Below are positions 38,988-50,877 of a stretch of DNA of 64,000 bases, one piece after another. Positions within the stretch are counted from its first letter, which is position 1. Each line of letters starts with the position of its first letter. A model generated the notes under the pieces. It had not been told where the DNA came from and made no database searches. It worked only from the letters and a program-made list of their open reading frames with translations. This DNA is from Bradysia coprophila. Lineage: Eukaryota > Arthropoda > Insecta > Diptera > Sciaridae. Location: positions 2,294,001 through 2,358,000 of the forward strand of contig NW_023503972.1 of assembly GCF_014529535.1 (NCBI RefSeq). The letters are read 5' to 3'. Position numbers and translations under genes: made by a program.

Positions 38988-39115
38988 AATAGTACATTTC
39001 CTACCTAGGACTAAAATTCTTTTTTTAGCGTGTGAGAAGTTTCCAGGCAGAGCCGAAGGCGAAGTCTGGAATCGAATACGCTAAAAAAGACTTTTAGTCC
39101 GTGGTACGAATAGTA
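38988..39115. repeat. GC-tipped hairpin, family A, copy 2 (reverse of 16020-16146)
   Basis: Same arms (aggactaaaa, tttttttagcgt) and the same tip gagccgaaggcga, in opposite orientation; AATAGTA at both edges. Confidence 0.75.
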
Positions 39116-39184
39116 TTTTTCATATTGGACGGAGAAAAAGTGCGACGAAGTCGCTCTTTTCGGGTCCTAGGTATGAAAAATATT
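39109..39184. repeat. GC-tipped hairpin adjoining family A copy 2
   Basis: tttttcatattggac pairs with gtcctaggtatgaaaaa around the tip gcgacgaagtcgc. It shares its AATAGTA edge with the previous hairpin. Confidence 0.65.
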
Positions 39185-39967
39185 TTCTGTTTAACATGAA
39201 CAACTCATTTCAGATTCACAGAAAAGTAGGAACGTCAAATGTCAAAACTTATATAGCCTAAAAGATTAAAATTTGAAATTCCATATCCTTTGGTGATTAT
39301 CGTGTTATCAAGGTATCGACTAAATGAGACAGACATTATCATATATTTCATATATTTTGAGACAAACATTTGTGATTGATTCGTAGACGTAAGACTCTGA
39401 CTTTCAGTCAAACAAAAAAAATGTGGCGCCTGTACAGCAGGGCCTATTTCAAAGGAATTATATTCCCTAATTTTTCTGTCAAGTTTTATCTGTTTCTCTA
39501 CAATAGCAATAGATCCTTTCGATGTACCTTTTAATTGTTTGTTATGTTTTTGAGCTAAATCGATTACATTTAGATGATATTTAAAAAGATTTAAGAAAAA
39601 CCGCAGAAATTAGGAATCTTCTAGAACTTAAGAGAATTTTTGTGAAGTTAATTCTCTATAGGCAAGTGGAGGTTTCTATAGAAAAGCTCAAATGTAATAG
39701 ATTTTTGAAAATTTCATTCATTCAGTGAATTTTGATCAGCGCTCAATTTTCTTACCAGACTGAAGTTATTTCACCAGAAAATTGAGCGTGAAGAATGAAG
39801 TACTGAAAAAAAATGTGGCGCCTCTAAAAGCCAACAGAGGTTTCCTATAGATAATACCGCAGGAAGTCGGAAAACATCCAAATATAATCGGTATTTTTAA
39901 CCCATCCATCTGTGAAACGGAAAATTCCTATATTATGTCCTCTGATGTGGATTGATTCAGTACTAGG

Positions 39968-40375
39968 TCTAAATATTACACCACCACGACTATTAAAAAA
40001 GTTTGTTTGTTTTTTTCGAGCTGATTTAGGTTAATTTGTTATGCATCGCAAATATTTAAAAATTTACTAAATCATGCGGAATGATGTAAAATCCACGTTC
40101 GTAAATAAACAACCCGATTAGATGATTTTAATACGTATAGTTCGTTGCTGTTTCACACCAGTGATAACTCTTCAAATTAGGTTGTTTTTTTTGCTACCCA
40201 AAATGTACCTTCAGGTGATGGGAAAAATAAAAATCTAATTTCGATTTCATTGAGATAAAAATATTTTTTTTAATAAAAATGTTGCGTTGGATGTGAATGC
40301 CAATGTTTTCGGGTTCTGGTTTTTGGGTCACCAAAGTGGCTAATTGAGTAGAAAGTTTGTGGAATTAATAATGCA
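39968..40375 (+). repeat. Direct repeat, copy 2
   Basis: Same as 35860-36200 with an extra segment (taaaatccacgttcgtaaat ...) after atgatg. Confidence 0.7.
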
Positions 40376-40683
40376 CGAATGCACATTGTTTTCGAACAAG
40401 GGTGAAGTGGGTATTTTTGGATCCTCTGTTTTGTTTCTACAATTTTCATGCATGATACTACAAAAACAAAAATATTTTATAGTCTTACAGGACTGTGGTC
40501 AATAAAGGAAATATTGCCATCAATACAATCAATACGAAATCGGTTAACCAATAGCATAATTTACCGATTCAGTCAGAATGCAAGTGTACATTTTAAAATC
40601 TTGAATTGTCAGAGCTCGTCGCTTATTTATGTCGTCGCTGACGATATTTACAACCGAAATAAAATAAATTTGGCCTTTACTTC

Positions 40684-40888
40684 TGTTGGAGTGTGTGGAC
40701 TGGCTTCAGGATATTACGGATAAGTCCTTTATCCGGACTTCCAATGAAACGCGACTTTACCTTTCGGCTGTTTATTGGAGAGTGACTTAACACAATTTTA
40801 CACTTAACTAAGGTCACTAAGTTCTTACTATTTCATTTAGACTTCATTGGATCACTAGATAGAATTACATCAAGTGCATATTCCAACA
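40684..40888. repeat. Left LTR of the miniature LTR element
   Basis: 205-bp terminal repeat, near-identical to 41978-42182, with inverted ends TGTTGGA and TCCAACA. Confidence 0.9.
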
Positions 40889-41977
40889 CTCCCACTCAAT
40901 TGATATAAATCTATCGAAACTTCCTCTTAGCCCACAATACTCCACAACGTCTGCAACACTCCCACTCAATCGATAAGTTGCTAACATCGATCCAATTTAA
41001 TTATTGCCTTGATGTTTACAGTCCGTATGCATTTTTCGACTGAACTTTGACTGAATGTAGCAGAGCCATCTAACCATTTTGACCGACGCTTCAATTGTAT
41101 GTGACGTTCTCCCACTCAATTGAAGCATACAAAAACATCTTCGACCATGACCATCGCCGGTTAACGCTGATCGACCATTTGTCATTATGCACCATCGACA
41201 TGACTATTTGCCATCTGCCATTACTCTCGACCATTGTCATTTACCACTGATTATGCCGAGATGATAAACCATTTGTGAGATTGAACTGCTCACCCAGTTT
41301 CCATTGTGACTAGCTCCTCAGACGAAATTCACGCCATGCTCGGAATTTACCGCCACTGTGAGATATACTGCTCACTCAGTTTCCATTTCTATTCCAATTG
41401 ACTTAAATGAACCATCGAACACATTGCCGATTGCCTTTACCGTCACGTCCAGATTCGCAAATTAAATGAAATTTTTGCACCAATTCAACCGTTGCACCAA
41501 CCCAATTGATCTTGTATGAACGATCGACCACATCGCCGATTGACTTCTCCGTCATGTTCATTTTCCCAATCTATTTTGGCATCCGACTTGAGTTTTGGAA
41601 CTGTTGCCTACCGACTTTTGGCTTGGCCATTGCATCCTTCTGTCTACCGACTTTCGGTTTGACTATTCACACAATGCGTCTACCGACTCTCGGCTTGACC
41701 TTCACCAAATGATTTGTGAGTAAAGAGATCGCTGATTCTTCAGAGTGAATCCTGATGTGACTACCTCCGCAGACAGATTGCACCTTTATCCCGAAGTTTA
41801 CCGTCACCACTCTGCAGCATTGTGTGCCAACAGCATCTACACTTTGCACAAACCAATGTCTGACGTAACTGTTACCGTCGTTACCACGAATTTCCATCTC
41901 CTGAGCCACTACGAGCGATTTATACTTTGTTCACAAAATTCATTTGTAACAAACAGTATAGCCTGGGCACCATAACC

Positions 41978-42182
41978 TGTTGGAGTGTGTGGACTGGCTT
42001 CAGGATATTACGGATAAGTCCTTTATCCGGACTTCCAATGAAACGCGACTTTACCTTTCGGCTGTTTATTGGAGAGTGAGTTAACACAATTTTACACTTA
42101 ACTAAGGTCACTAAGTTCTTACTATTTCATTTAGACTTCATTGGATCACTAGATAGAATTACATCAAGTGCATATTCCAACA
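41978..42182. repeat. Right LTR of the miniature LTR element
   Basis: 205-bp terminal repeat matching 40684-40888; followed by the TSD copy ACTTC. Confidence 0.9.
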
Positions 42183-42450
42183 ACTTCATGTAGTGTAGGT
42201 ATGGCCAATGGCTGATGGCCATATACCTAATACCAATTCATACAATATGTTCACACATATTTTTTGTACCTTAGCAACGCACTTCAAGCAAAAGTGAGCA
42301 ACTTTATCGGAGGCTCTCTCCGGCCGATAATGGAATTTCATTTATCCTTTTCCGACGCAATGTAAATTGCAAATACAAAGTGGTGTAGAGTTTGTAGAGT
42401 GATATCTTTGTTTCGTCTCATAATGATCCTTAAGGCACAAAAACGTAGTT

Positions 42451-42545
42451 CGTAACTCGGGATGAAAGCACAATTTTTCAGGACACGTAGTAAGCTTGTC
42501 CTACTCGGCTTCAACTTTTCATCACCCGTAACGAAAAATACTAAT
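42451..42545. repeat. GC-tipped hairpin family B relative
   Basis: gtaactcgggatgaaag pairs loosely with cttttcatcacccgtaac. The inner stem ggac--gta pairs with tcctac, and a TACTA edge is present. Confidence 0.5.
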
Positions 42546-42569
42546 GATGGATTCATGTAAGAAGAGCTT

Positions 42570-42724
42570 GTACACTCACGGAATTTTGAAAACCGACACA
42601 TTTTCTGTTTCGTGGTTTACTGGTTTTTTGTGAATTTTGCATGTTTTTTTATATGGAGAAATCAGAAACTCAAGTAAAACACAGAAACAGAAAATGTGTC
42701 GGTTTTCAAAATTCCGTGAGTGTA
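42570..42724. repeat. Palindromic MITE
   Basis: Arms of about 45 bp beginning tacactcacggaattttgaa with exact complement at 42680-42724. Confidence 0.75.
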
Positions 42725-44288
42725 CTTCGATTAAGTCTTGTTGATAATATTTTGCACTTAAGAGGAAATAAAAGGAAACTAAACATGATGCGCTGGAAAG
42801 ATTTGATGAAAAAATATTTTTAATGCAGCAAATTACAGCTATTCACTGTTTCGAAATACCAGAAATACCAGGGTATATCAGTTTAGTACTATTTCTGTTT
42901 AAAATTAGCATAAATTTGCTTACATCACTATTTGTCTAATTCTGATCAAAAATCCATTATTTTTCGGATGCAAAGGAACCGCTAGACGTACACCAAAATA
43001 GGCAACAAATTTCGAGTTCCGTGTTTCAGACACACCCTTATATAATACTTATTAGTCTCATCATCATGAGGAAGACTTTCATGTCACTAAATCGGTCAAA
43101 TTCTTAAAAGTTGTAACGGTTCATGGAAACCCATAGCATAAGGTAGAAATCCTTTACATTTTTGTCAACTTTTATGTTTTTTTTTTCTTTCATATTTTAT
43201 TTCGAAATATTATCCAAGCCTGAAGTAGATCTGTAGATTTTTACATTCGAATTTTATATTCCCATCGTTAACATACCCATAGCTCAACTATACTTAGGAT
43301 TTTCAATGTACTATACATTATTCGAATATTATATACCAATCCTTAACATAGCGAAATCAAATATGTTTATAGCTTCAAATTTACATCTCTGTGTCCTGAA
43401 GTAATTTAAATTCATTCAGTCAGTCGAGTCTTTACCTCGACAACATAATTCTAGGCGACTTTAAATCTTTGGATTTTTGTTTTTAAATAAAATTGCTATT
43501 TTATCCGGATGTATGAAACGTACGGCAGATTTCCTGAGATATTCTTAACTTTTTATTTATTTAACATTATTTGTGAGTGTATAAATTGCAAGTTATTCGA
43601 GAAATGTTTTCATTGTTTCAATTTACGGAAATAAACTTTCTAGGAATTGTTTTTATTTTGTTGAACATTTTAGTATTAGAGATGATTTAACATTAAATAA
43701 ACACATCGATAAACAGGAAGTATACGGTATTTAGTGGGTGTTTAAGAAATAATGACAATAAAATCCTGATAACATAAATGTACGTTACCATCGAAACTGT
43801 CGTATTTTCACTGCATATGACATTATGTAGTGGGCTCAAGTCATAAAAGAGTAAAAAGAAGTTGGAAATTGCATTTAGTCAGTTAGTTAAGCAGTAGAGA
43901 CTAGACTCTGTTCTGTACAACCTACTGATTGTCGCTAGTGAGATATATTTAGAATAAATTTCTTGTGAACTCTAAGAGTTTCATTCGCAATCGGTGCAAG
44001 AGAACATACTGATAATGTCTAATTGTCCCTTAATAAACAAAGGCGTAAATCAAAATTCAAATACAGAAAATTTATAGAGCAACGAAAATGTGGAAATATT
44101 CATGTAACTCTCAAACACCAGTCCTTATACAAACTTTAGAAGGTATTTGGTTAGATCCCACTAAATTCATCCCTTTACAAATTTTGTAAGGAAGTTGTTT
44201 GATTTTATTGTATTGAATTTAGTCAAGTTAAATATACGTGTGGAGGTAACGTCATATAAAGCCGAATATCAGATGTGCGGTGGCACAA

Positions 44289-44362
44289 AAGTTCGATACA
44301 AACGCCATCTATTCCTTTGTTAATGACAAAAAATGGAATAGAAAGTCGGGCCATCTGTTGGC
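44289..44362. repeat. Dispersed repeat, copy 2 (see 21948-22022)
   Basis: Near-identical to the first copy over about 74 bp. Confidence 0.6.
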
Positions 44363-45433
44363 AGATAGTGAAAATATTTTATGAAACACTAGTAAATCGT
44401 AGTCAACAATTTTAAAAGAAATCTGCTGTGCTACATCGAGCGTCTGAGTGGCTTTACCTCCACACTATATCTACCTTGAATTTATTAGCCTTTGACAAAT
44501 TGCCACTATACGGGACTGTCCATAGACATGTAAATGATGTAATAACTCATTTCCCGGGGATTTAATGACAATTGAGTAAAAATATAGAATTCCGACGCGT
44601 TTTATTTGTGGGTGCATTAACAGAATGGGAAAAATCTCAATTTTCAAGTCTTTTTTTTTAATCATGTTAACCAAAAACGTCACATTCTCTCACCAGATAG
44701 AGACCCAAAACAACAATTTTTTCTCTCACTCTTTTTTTTTCGTTCACAGTTACGTCAGTTTTGTGCATTGATGTCACTTTTCGTTCCCAGCTGTGTCAAT
44801 TTTATTACGGAATTCGTTATTGTACAAAGTGAAAATCAAATGTTGGAACGATTTCGGATTTCATTTGTCCATCAATTCTCGCACTATCAAATATTTCGTA
44901 TTCATAAGTCAAAATGAAACGCACAACAACGAAGTCAAAGGCAGCCTTGTATTTGGTCAACTCGCTTCATTTTCATAGAAGAATGCGTTGAAAATTCAAA
45001 TTCTGAAGCGCACCTATGGCAAGAATTTCTCCCAATATTTTATGTTATTTTATTCATAATTTCCAGTCTAGGTATAATTCGTCTAAGATTGTATAGACTG
45101 ACCTTTATTGCCCTCAAAAGACATTTTATTTTCCAACTTTTAAAAAAATACCAAATGTTTTACGCCGCAAAAATGGTCGGAGGCAATGAAATTTCAGCAT
45201 CAATCAGCTGTTTTCTTCAGATGATTCACATACAACCAAAACAGTTGAATGTGTTACACGCACGTTTAAAGACACATAAATAGTTTGGAATATTTGACAA
45301 GCTGAAAAATAGCTCAAGCAAATTCTTGCGGTAATTTCACTCTCTAACAATTTTTTTTAAAATTTTTTCTCAATCTTTACGGCCCCGAGTTCTCGATCTC
45401 CCAAGAAAGTTTGCAGTAAGCAAAAAAAAAATG

Positions 45434-45714
45434 AATAGTATATTACGTTGGATGTTGCGAAAGTAATTCATTACACAAGGACACAATTTTGTGATACGAG
45501 CAAACTCACGAGTAAGTTTTTGAGCAACAAGCTTCGGTAACTGTTTTCGAGGCAAGTGTAGGGTTTGCATATCTGAGCCGAAGGCGAGGTATGCAACTAC
45601 ACTTGTCGAGAAAACAGTTACCGAAGCTTGTTGCTTGAAAACACGAGTGAGTTTGCAAGTTCTACAAAATTGTGTCCGAGAGCAATGAATTACGTCGCAG
45701 CATCCAACGTATTC
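45434..45714. repeat. GC-tipped palindrome, 280 bp
   Basis: Arms attacgttggatg-tgcg and gttaccgaagcttgttgc pair around the tip gagccgaaggcgag (45575-45588). The left edge is AATAGTA. Confidence 0.7.
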
Positions 45715-45720
45715 TGGTTT

Positions 45721-46450
45721 ATTGCCTGCTCATGCGAGAATTGACTATTACACGGCTGTTCTGCAGAAATTCCACATAAATTCAGTATCTCAATAAACCA
45801 ACACCAACAAAACACAAATAAATCTGTTCTTCCGATATTTAAAACGTTTACAAACAAATCTAGTGTACTGACGAATTCGGCTCACACGCTACACGTCTCC
45901 TAAAAAATTGATCCCGAAAACAGCACTCATGTTACATTAGTATTGTCGCAACAGTAGTTACAATTGCGTTGGTGACATGTTGACATTGAATAGTTTTTCG
46001 TAGTTATTATCGATGAAGACGCATTGTTTGTGCAATTTTGTTAGTCCTTTTTAATGTTTTCAAAAAAATGTGCAACAAAGTGTAATGTTTGTACTATAAG
46101 CAAAAGCAATTAGTGTTACAAGTGGAAAATACAACGAAATGTGTGGCCATAAAGTGTTACTTCGGAACATCAAAATTGTTGTTACAATAAATATGGCCGA
46201 CAATTCTGTGTTGCGAATTCTTCTAAAAGTATGTTGTAACCAGATTACTTGCGTAACAAGTTTTTCTGAAATAAATGTGTTCATCGATCAATATTTTTAT
46301 TCAAAAAAAAGATAAAATGAAAGCAAGGCAAATTTTACTTGAAAGAACTGTCAACTTGAAATAAACCCCCAATAACCCTACTGTAATGGATCACTTTCGC
46401 AGGGGGTAAACAGCCGTGTAATAGTCAATTTTCGCATGGGGCAGGCAATA
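45721..46450. repeat. TIR element abutting the 45434 palindrome
   Basis: Inverted ends attgcctgctcatgcgagaa ... tgactattacacggctgtt and complements at 46408-46450. No coding. Confidence 0.6.
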
Positions 46451-47728
46451 AAAAATTTACCCTCGTAAGGTTTGGGTTTAGAGTGAACAATCAAACTTTT
46501 TGAAAAAAAATTTTTGGTCCGATGATGACACTTTTCTGTCATTGGGTGCATTCTCATTCTACGCTTGCAGATAAGTGAAAGAAGATTAGTTTCCGATTTG
46601 AGAATGGTACTGATTTGAACAGGAAGATTCGTGTACTCGTATTTCACGAGTGCTAATCGAACAAAAGAGCAAAGCTCTATAAATAATCCACAAATATGAA
46701 CCACAAAAGCTTCATCGTCACTGATTGAGCTGATAGCACAGTTTTCGTTCTTTTCGAATAGAAACCATGTGAAGCACATCATTGTATCAAAAGGATATTA
46801 ATCACCGTGTGTGTATCCTTCGATGATCAAATACGTTCGACGGATTCATTTTGTTTGTGCAATCTAATTAAAATCTATCCGGTGTATTGAATAATTATCG
46901 ACTGTGCTTTCATTGGAAAGAAATGTCCTGTAAAATTGGGTATAGAAAACCCAACGGGGTGGAAAAACACACATGAATAAAGATATAAAGTGCTAATAAA
47001 CACATAAAAGTGAGTGTATTAGCATAGTATCGCAGAAACAAAACGGTAGCAAATATCTAAATATGTGTACCATTAGCAGCGTGTGCTGTGTATGTGGCGT
47101 TAGGAACGATAATGTGATGTTGGGATTGAATTTTTCTCCCTTTGATCCGGTTTATAACCCGCCTTTTTATTGTTTATATTCAAATCCTCGCATAAAAAAA
47201 ACTGTCGTAATTTCATAAAAATGTCAGTAGGTAACATTATTATACCTTATAAAGGAATATCCTGTAATTTTGCAAGAGTTATTTCCGTGATACTCAACAT
47301 TTTACCGTCACGTAGAGCGGGCAGTTTATTTTAAATTACTGCTGAATTTACAGTAACGTTTTAGACCAGTATGAATTATAAAGCGTGCCTGGATGCCAAA
47401 AATAATAATTTATTCCATACGTATGCCTTTCTATCTGCGTAAGTGTCGATGAACAAGGGAGGGACTAATCGGTTTTTTTCTCGGATGTTTCTCAAATATC
47501 AGTAGAAATAGGAAAAATAAGAAACTCGTACATCCCACTTAAATCACATCCACCTTGAACTTAGTCGAATATGGTTTATCAAAGAAAATCGTCGTCAAAG
47601 TCGTTAATCCTGACATCAGCATTGTTTTTGAAGCGTCAAATCGCCAGAACCATAGCACTGAACCAAGCCCTAGAACCGATTTTTCAACGGAAATTTAGCC
47701 TCTCTAATATGATATGCTACAAAATAAT

Positions 47729-47884
47729 ATATATTACACACTTGTCACGAAGAAGTCGAGGCTTGCCGAGTGTGTACTCTATTTTATCACATAAGCGAGA
47801 CAACAACATAGACCTGAAGTGTAATTTTTGAATTATTCTTCTAGTTAAGTAATTTTGACATCCGAACACCGCGCGTATGTGACA
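47729..47884 (+). repeat. Dispersed repeat family, copy 2 (nested in a TIR element)
   Basis: Matches 12920-13093 in reverse, from attacacacttgtcacgaag to ccgcgcgtatgtgac. It interrupts copy 2 of the hAT-like element. Confidence 0.75.
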
Positions 47885-48028
47885 AACAACATTTTTGAAC
47901 CGCCACAAGTATAAATTTAATGAGAGCCTCTAAAGTGGCACAAATTTAAAAAATTTTTATGACAAATACTGCGAAAGTTTGTATTTTCGGTCCTCAAATG
48001 GTGACCGAAAGTAAAAAAATTCAGGCCT

Positions 48029-48137
48029 TGGGCCGAAAGTAAATGTCACTGTCATCATTTTACTTTCGCCCCGTGGGCTTGCGTATTTGCGGGCCGAAAG
48101 TAAATGTCACTGTCATCATTTTACTTTCGGTCCTCAT
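48029..48137. repeat. Tandem pair of a 45-bp unit
   Basis: gggccgaaagtaaatgtcac followed by tgtcatcattttactttcg occurs twice in direct order; each unit is itself a partial palindrome (gaaagtaaa/tttactttc). Confidence 0.7.
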
Positions 48138-48422
48138 ATGTCTCGAAAACACATGTTCACTTGATTGAAAGTACGCATTGAGTGTAGTGTTGTGTTGACG
48201 ATAGCCAAATGTTTTGTGAGCAAGTGAATGTATGTTTACAGTAATTTCATTTGTTAAATTGTTTTTATTTTTATACCAGGGGGCTGCCGCCCCCTGGACC
48301 CCCGCGCTTTTCGGCATTTTGGTGTTTCTACAGCAAATTTTGCTGATAACTCAACAGTTTAATTAAAATTATGTTTTGTTTCGGACCGAAAATACAAATC
48401 TTCCGCAGTATTTGGCATAAAA

Positions 48423-48553
48423 AATAGTATGCATCACTCGGGGCAAAAGTTAAAAAAAAATTCAAATCGTGTGATTGCCGCCCTTGCCTGCGGCGCGGGC
48501 TGCAAACTTCACACGTTTGAATTTTTTTACTTTCGCCCCTTGTTATGCAATAG
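48423..48553. repeat. GC-tipped hairpin
   Basis: Arms atgcatcactcggggc and aattcaaa-cgtgtga pair with their complements around cctgcggcgcgggc. AATAGTAT at the left edge. Confidence 0.6.
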
Positions 48554-48591
48554 TTATTTGTGTATCTGTCCAAAACAGATACTCAAAAAAA

Positions 48592-48672
48592 TTTTCATGT
48601 AAGGGGTCGAAAACCCGAGAAAAATCTCGAAACTCCCTCATTTTCGGCCCCGACACATGAAAAATACTATTA
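48592..48672. repeat. Hairpin ending TACTATTA
   Basis: tcatgtaaggggtcgaaaa pairs with ttttcggccccgacacatga; right edge TACTATTA (48665-48672). Confidence 0.6.
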
Positions 48673-49445
48673 GTTCACTTTAAAACGTAGACATGTAGGT
48701 CATTTCAAACAGGAAGTTGCGGGAAATTGTAATAAGATGTCATGACTCTAAACAAATATTTTTAAGATAAAATTATTCCTTTTCCTTTTCGTTTTATGAT
48801 GAACTTTCAAATTATTAAAAATTCCAACATTTCCAGCTCTAACGTTTCCATCGTCGAATTTAGAATCGTAACATACGTTATATTTTGTACTCCACACGAA
48901 CGAGCCGATCAATGCTGTGTAATCATTACGGAGCTAGAATAACAACGAATTTCCAAATTATGGAGACCAAATGAAAACAAAAAGTATTTTCGTTGAAAAA
49001 CATCGAAAAATTCAACAAAAATCAAAAATTTCACGTAAAGGTGTAATATGGCCACAATGATACTTTTGTACTGACAGTAAGTCTTCAGTTTTTAAGGCCA
49101 TTAGATAAGCTATATAGCTGAAAGTGGTGTCATTCGAAAGCTTAAAAAGTTCACCAAAGTACACCTTTAAACCCGACAAAAAATTTCGTTCCAGTCGCTT
49201 AACCAACTTTTCAAAATTTGTGAAAAAACCATCATGCATACCCAAGTTCATAGGGGGTGCCTAATGCTTTGGCCCTACTTTTTGTCAGGTTTATCGGTGG
49301 ACTTTGATGCACTTTTTGGAGCTCTTTCAGCCGCAAAATTTTAAGTTTTGAAATGGCTTCAGAAATCGAGCGTGCGTTTTGGTGATTTTTGTTATGCAAA
49401 CATTACAAAATTACAAATACGTTACAAAATTCCACTACACCAAAA

Positions 49446-49775
49446 ATGCGGGTTCGATTTGTGAAGCCATTAGGAAAGTGACAACTTTTTAATTGGCGAA
49501 CTTTGAACGAAATAAAAATTTCACTAAAGTTCACCTTTGAACCAGAAAAAAAGTAAGTCCAAGGTCTTAGATTCGCTCACTGAACCTTGCGAAAAACGTA
49601 ATATTATGTCGAAAACGCAAGGTTCATGGAGCGAATCTAGGACCTTGGACCAACTTTTTATCGAGTTCAAAGATGAACTTTAGTGAACTTTTTATGCTCT
49701 TTCAAAGTTCACCAATTAAAAAGTTGTCACTTTCCTAATGGCTTCACAAATCGAAGATGCATTTTTTTATCTTGT
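49446..49775. repeat. 330-bp palindrome inside the hAT-like copy 2
   Basis: Arms of about 150 bp (cgatttgtgaagccattagg ... ccaaggtcttagattcgctc) are mirrored around 49605. Confidence 0.75.
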
Positions 49776-50605
49776 GACATTACACATGTAATCTTGTGAC
49801 GTTTTTTGTTACAAAACTTGCCACGACATACGCACGATTTGTGAACCTATTTCGAAAGTGAAAATTTTGGGGTTGGTATATTCTGAAAGAGCATGAAAAA
49901 AAAAATTGGTATTAACGAGTTCATCGTAAAATTTCGGACATCTTTTTGTAATTTCCCGCAATTTTAAAGAAATTCGCACAAATAATTGTCAAATATTTCA
50001 TGAAAATTTGTAAATAAACAATTAGATAAAACATTTATTTATCGAAACCAAAATACTGTCAACAACTAGAGCATGTGTGTCCAAAATATAGTACACCGGC
50101 AACTCTGATCTTTTATAATGACAACATAGTAGGGTTGCATACGCGGAAAATCTGTTCTACTGCTTGGTTCAGATTCTATGCCAAAACAAAAATTTAGTGT
50201 TAGTTGCCATTATAAATGTAATAATTTCGGAGATTTCGATGTGACTTAATTCAGATTTTGTGTTGTGTGCAAATGTGCTTCTGTGGTTTACTTAAAATAT
50301 TCGTCAAATCCACCAAAACTATGAAAAATTTAAACAACCAACAATATTGTCGCTTTGTGTGATGTGAGCTGCAGAAGAGATGACCCAGTAGAAAAAAATA
50401 AATAGTTTAAATGTGTTTACGTTTCCGGTGATATAAATTAGTGCGAAAGCAATCACTTTTGAGGAACTTTACGATAACACCTTTAGTTAGGGGTGGGTCA
50501 CATCCCTCATTGTTAGTTAATTAATGGCATTTAAACGTTTTTTGCATTGAATCACTACATCAGAATTGGATGCAAGAACCTTCTCTCACGTCCAGAGTCT
50601 AATAT

Positions 50606-50869
50606 TTGTCAAACATTTCACAAATTGTCGAAGTTTCACAGATTTCACAAAATACTTTCGAAGGATTGTATAATGACTTCAAAAGCTCATTGTCATTATG
50701 TACTGGCATTTCTCCTCAAACCATATGGAACTATGTCATAATGGGTAGTCTTGAACAATTTGATCATACAGTCGCTGTTAAATATTGGTTAAGTGAATGG
50801 TTTTATGGAGTTTTTGATGATTCAGTCAGTGAGCGCCAAAGACACATGAATTCCAATATAGAATTTTAA
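50606..50869 (+). CDS. Possible coding fragment of unknown family
   Basis: An open frame ends in SLEQFDHTVAVKYWLSEWF and a polar tail before the stop at 50869. It has no ATG near its start and lies after a possible acceptor (gtttcacag, about 50645). Composition is protein-like, but I recognise no family and see no companion exon. It could be the last exon of a gene or a relic of a mobile element. Confidence 0.2.
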   Translation: MSNISQIVEVSQISQNTFEGLYNDFKSSLSLCTGISPQTIWNYVIMGSLEQFDHTVAVKYWLSEWFYGVFDDSVSERQRHMNSNIEF

Positions 50870-50877
50870 CATCCATC

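Larger units (their letters stand above)
34435..40678. other. Gene-free repeat-rich stretch
   Basis: Apart from the listed repeats, no exon with protein-like composition and splice sites was found on either strand. Short plus/minus frames overlap palindromes and mirror each other. Confidence 0.5.
40684..42182. mobile_element. Miniature LTR retrotransposon (TRIM-like), complete
   Basis: Two 205-bp direct repeats (40684-40888 and 41978-42182) begin TGTTGGAG and end TATTCCAACA, the TG...CA ends of LTRs. They differ at about one position. A 5-bp target-site duplication ACTTC flanks the element (40679-40683 and 42183-42187). The 1089-bp interior has no gag or pol coding and contains repeated motifs: ctcccactcaattga-like boxes three times and three tandem ctaccgact...cggcttgacc units near 41608-41700. 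Near-identical LTRs mean a recent, trans-mobilised insertion. Confidence 0.9.
42188..47650. other. Gene-free repeat-rich stretch
   Basis: Contains the listed palindromes, then about 1.5 kb of plain AT-rich sequence (42.8-44.3 kb) with nothing recognisable. A 51-codon frame at 47063-47218 starts with a Cys-rich MCTISSVCCVCG but has no support. Confidence 0.45.
47651..50180. mobile_element. Non-autonomous TIR DNA transposon (hAT-like by TSD length), copy 2
   Basis: It has the same terminal sequences as copy 1 (CATAGCACTGAACCAAGCC and, reversed from the right end, CATAGAATCTGAACCAAGC). It is flanked by CCAGAAC and CCAAAAC, a 7-8-bp duplication with one change. The left part is interrupted by another dispersed repeat (47729-47884); the sequence shared with copy 1 resumes at ccacaagtataaattt. 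The interior holds hairpins at 48423-48553 and 48592-48672 and a palindrome at 49446-49775. No transposase is seen. Confidence 0.7.

Noticed and set aside
35860-40375. LTR retrotransposon bounded by the two direct repeats
   Set aside because: Repeat lengths differ, no TG...CA ends, no TSD, and no coding between.
46378-46782. 134-codon minus-strand frame
   Set aside because: Its last third lies in a dispersed palindromic repeat, and the rest has no recognisable domain or splice support.
47063-47218. 51-codon Cys-rich frame resembling the start of a zinc-binding domain
   Set aside because: Too short, with no second Cys pair at the right spacing and no companion exons.
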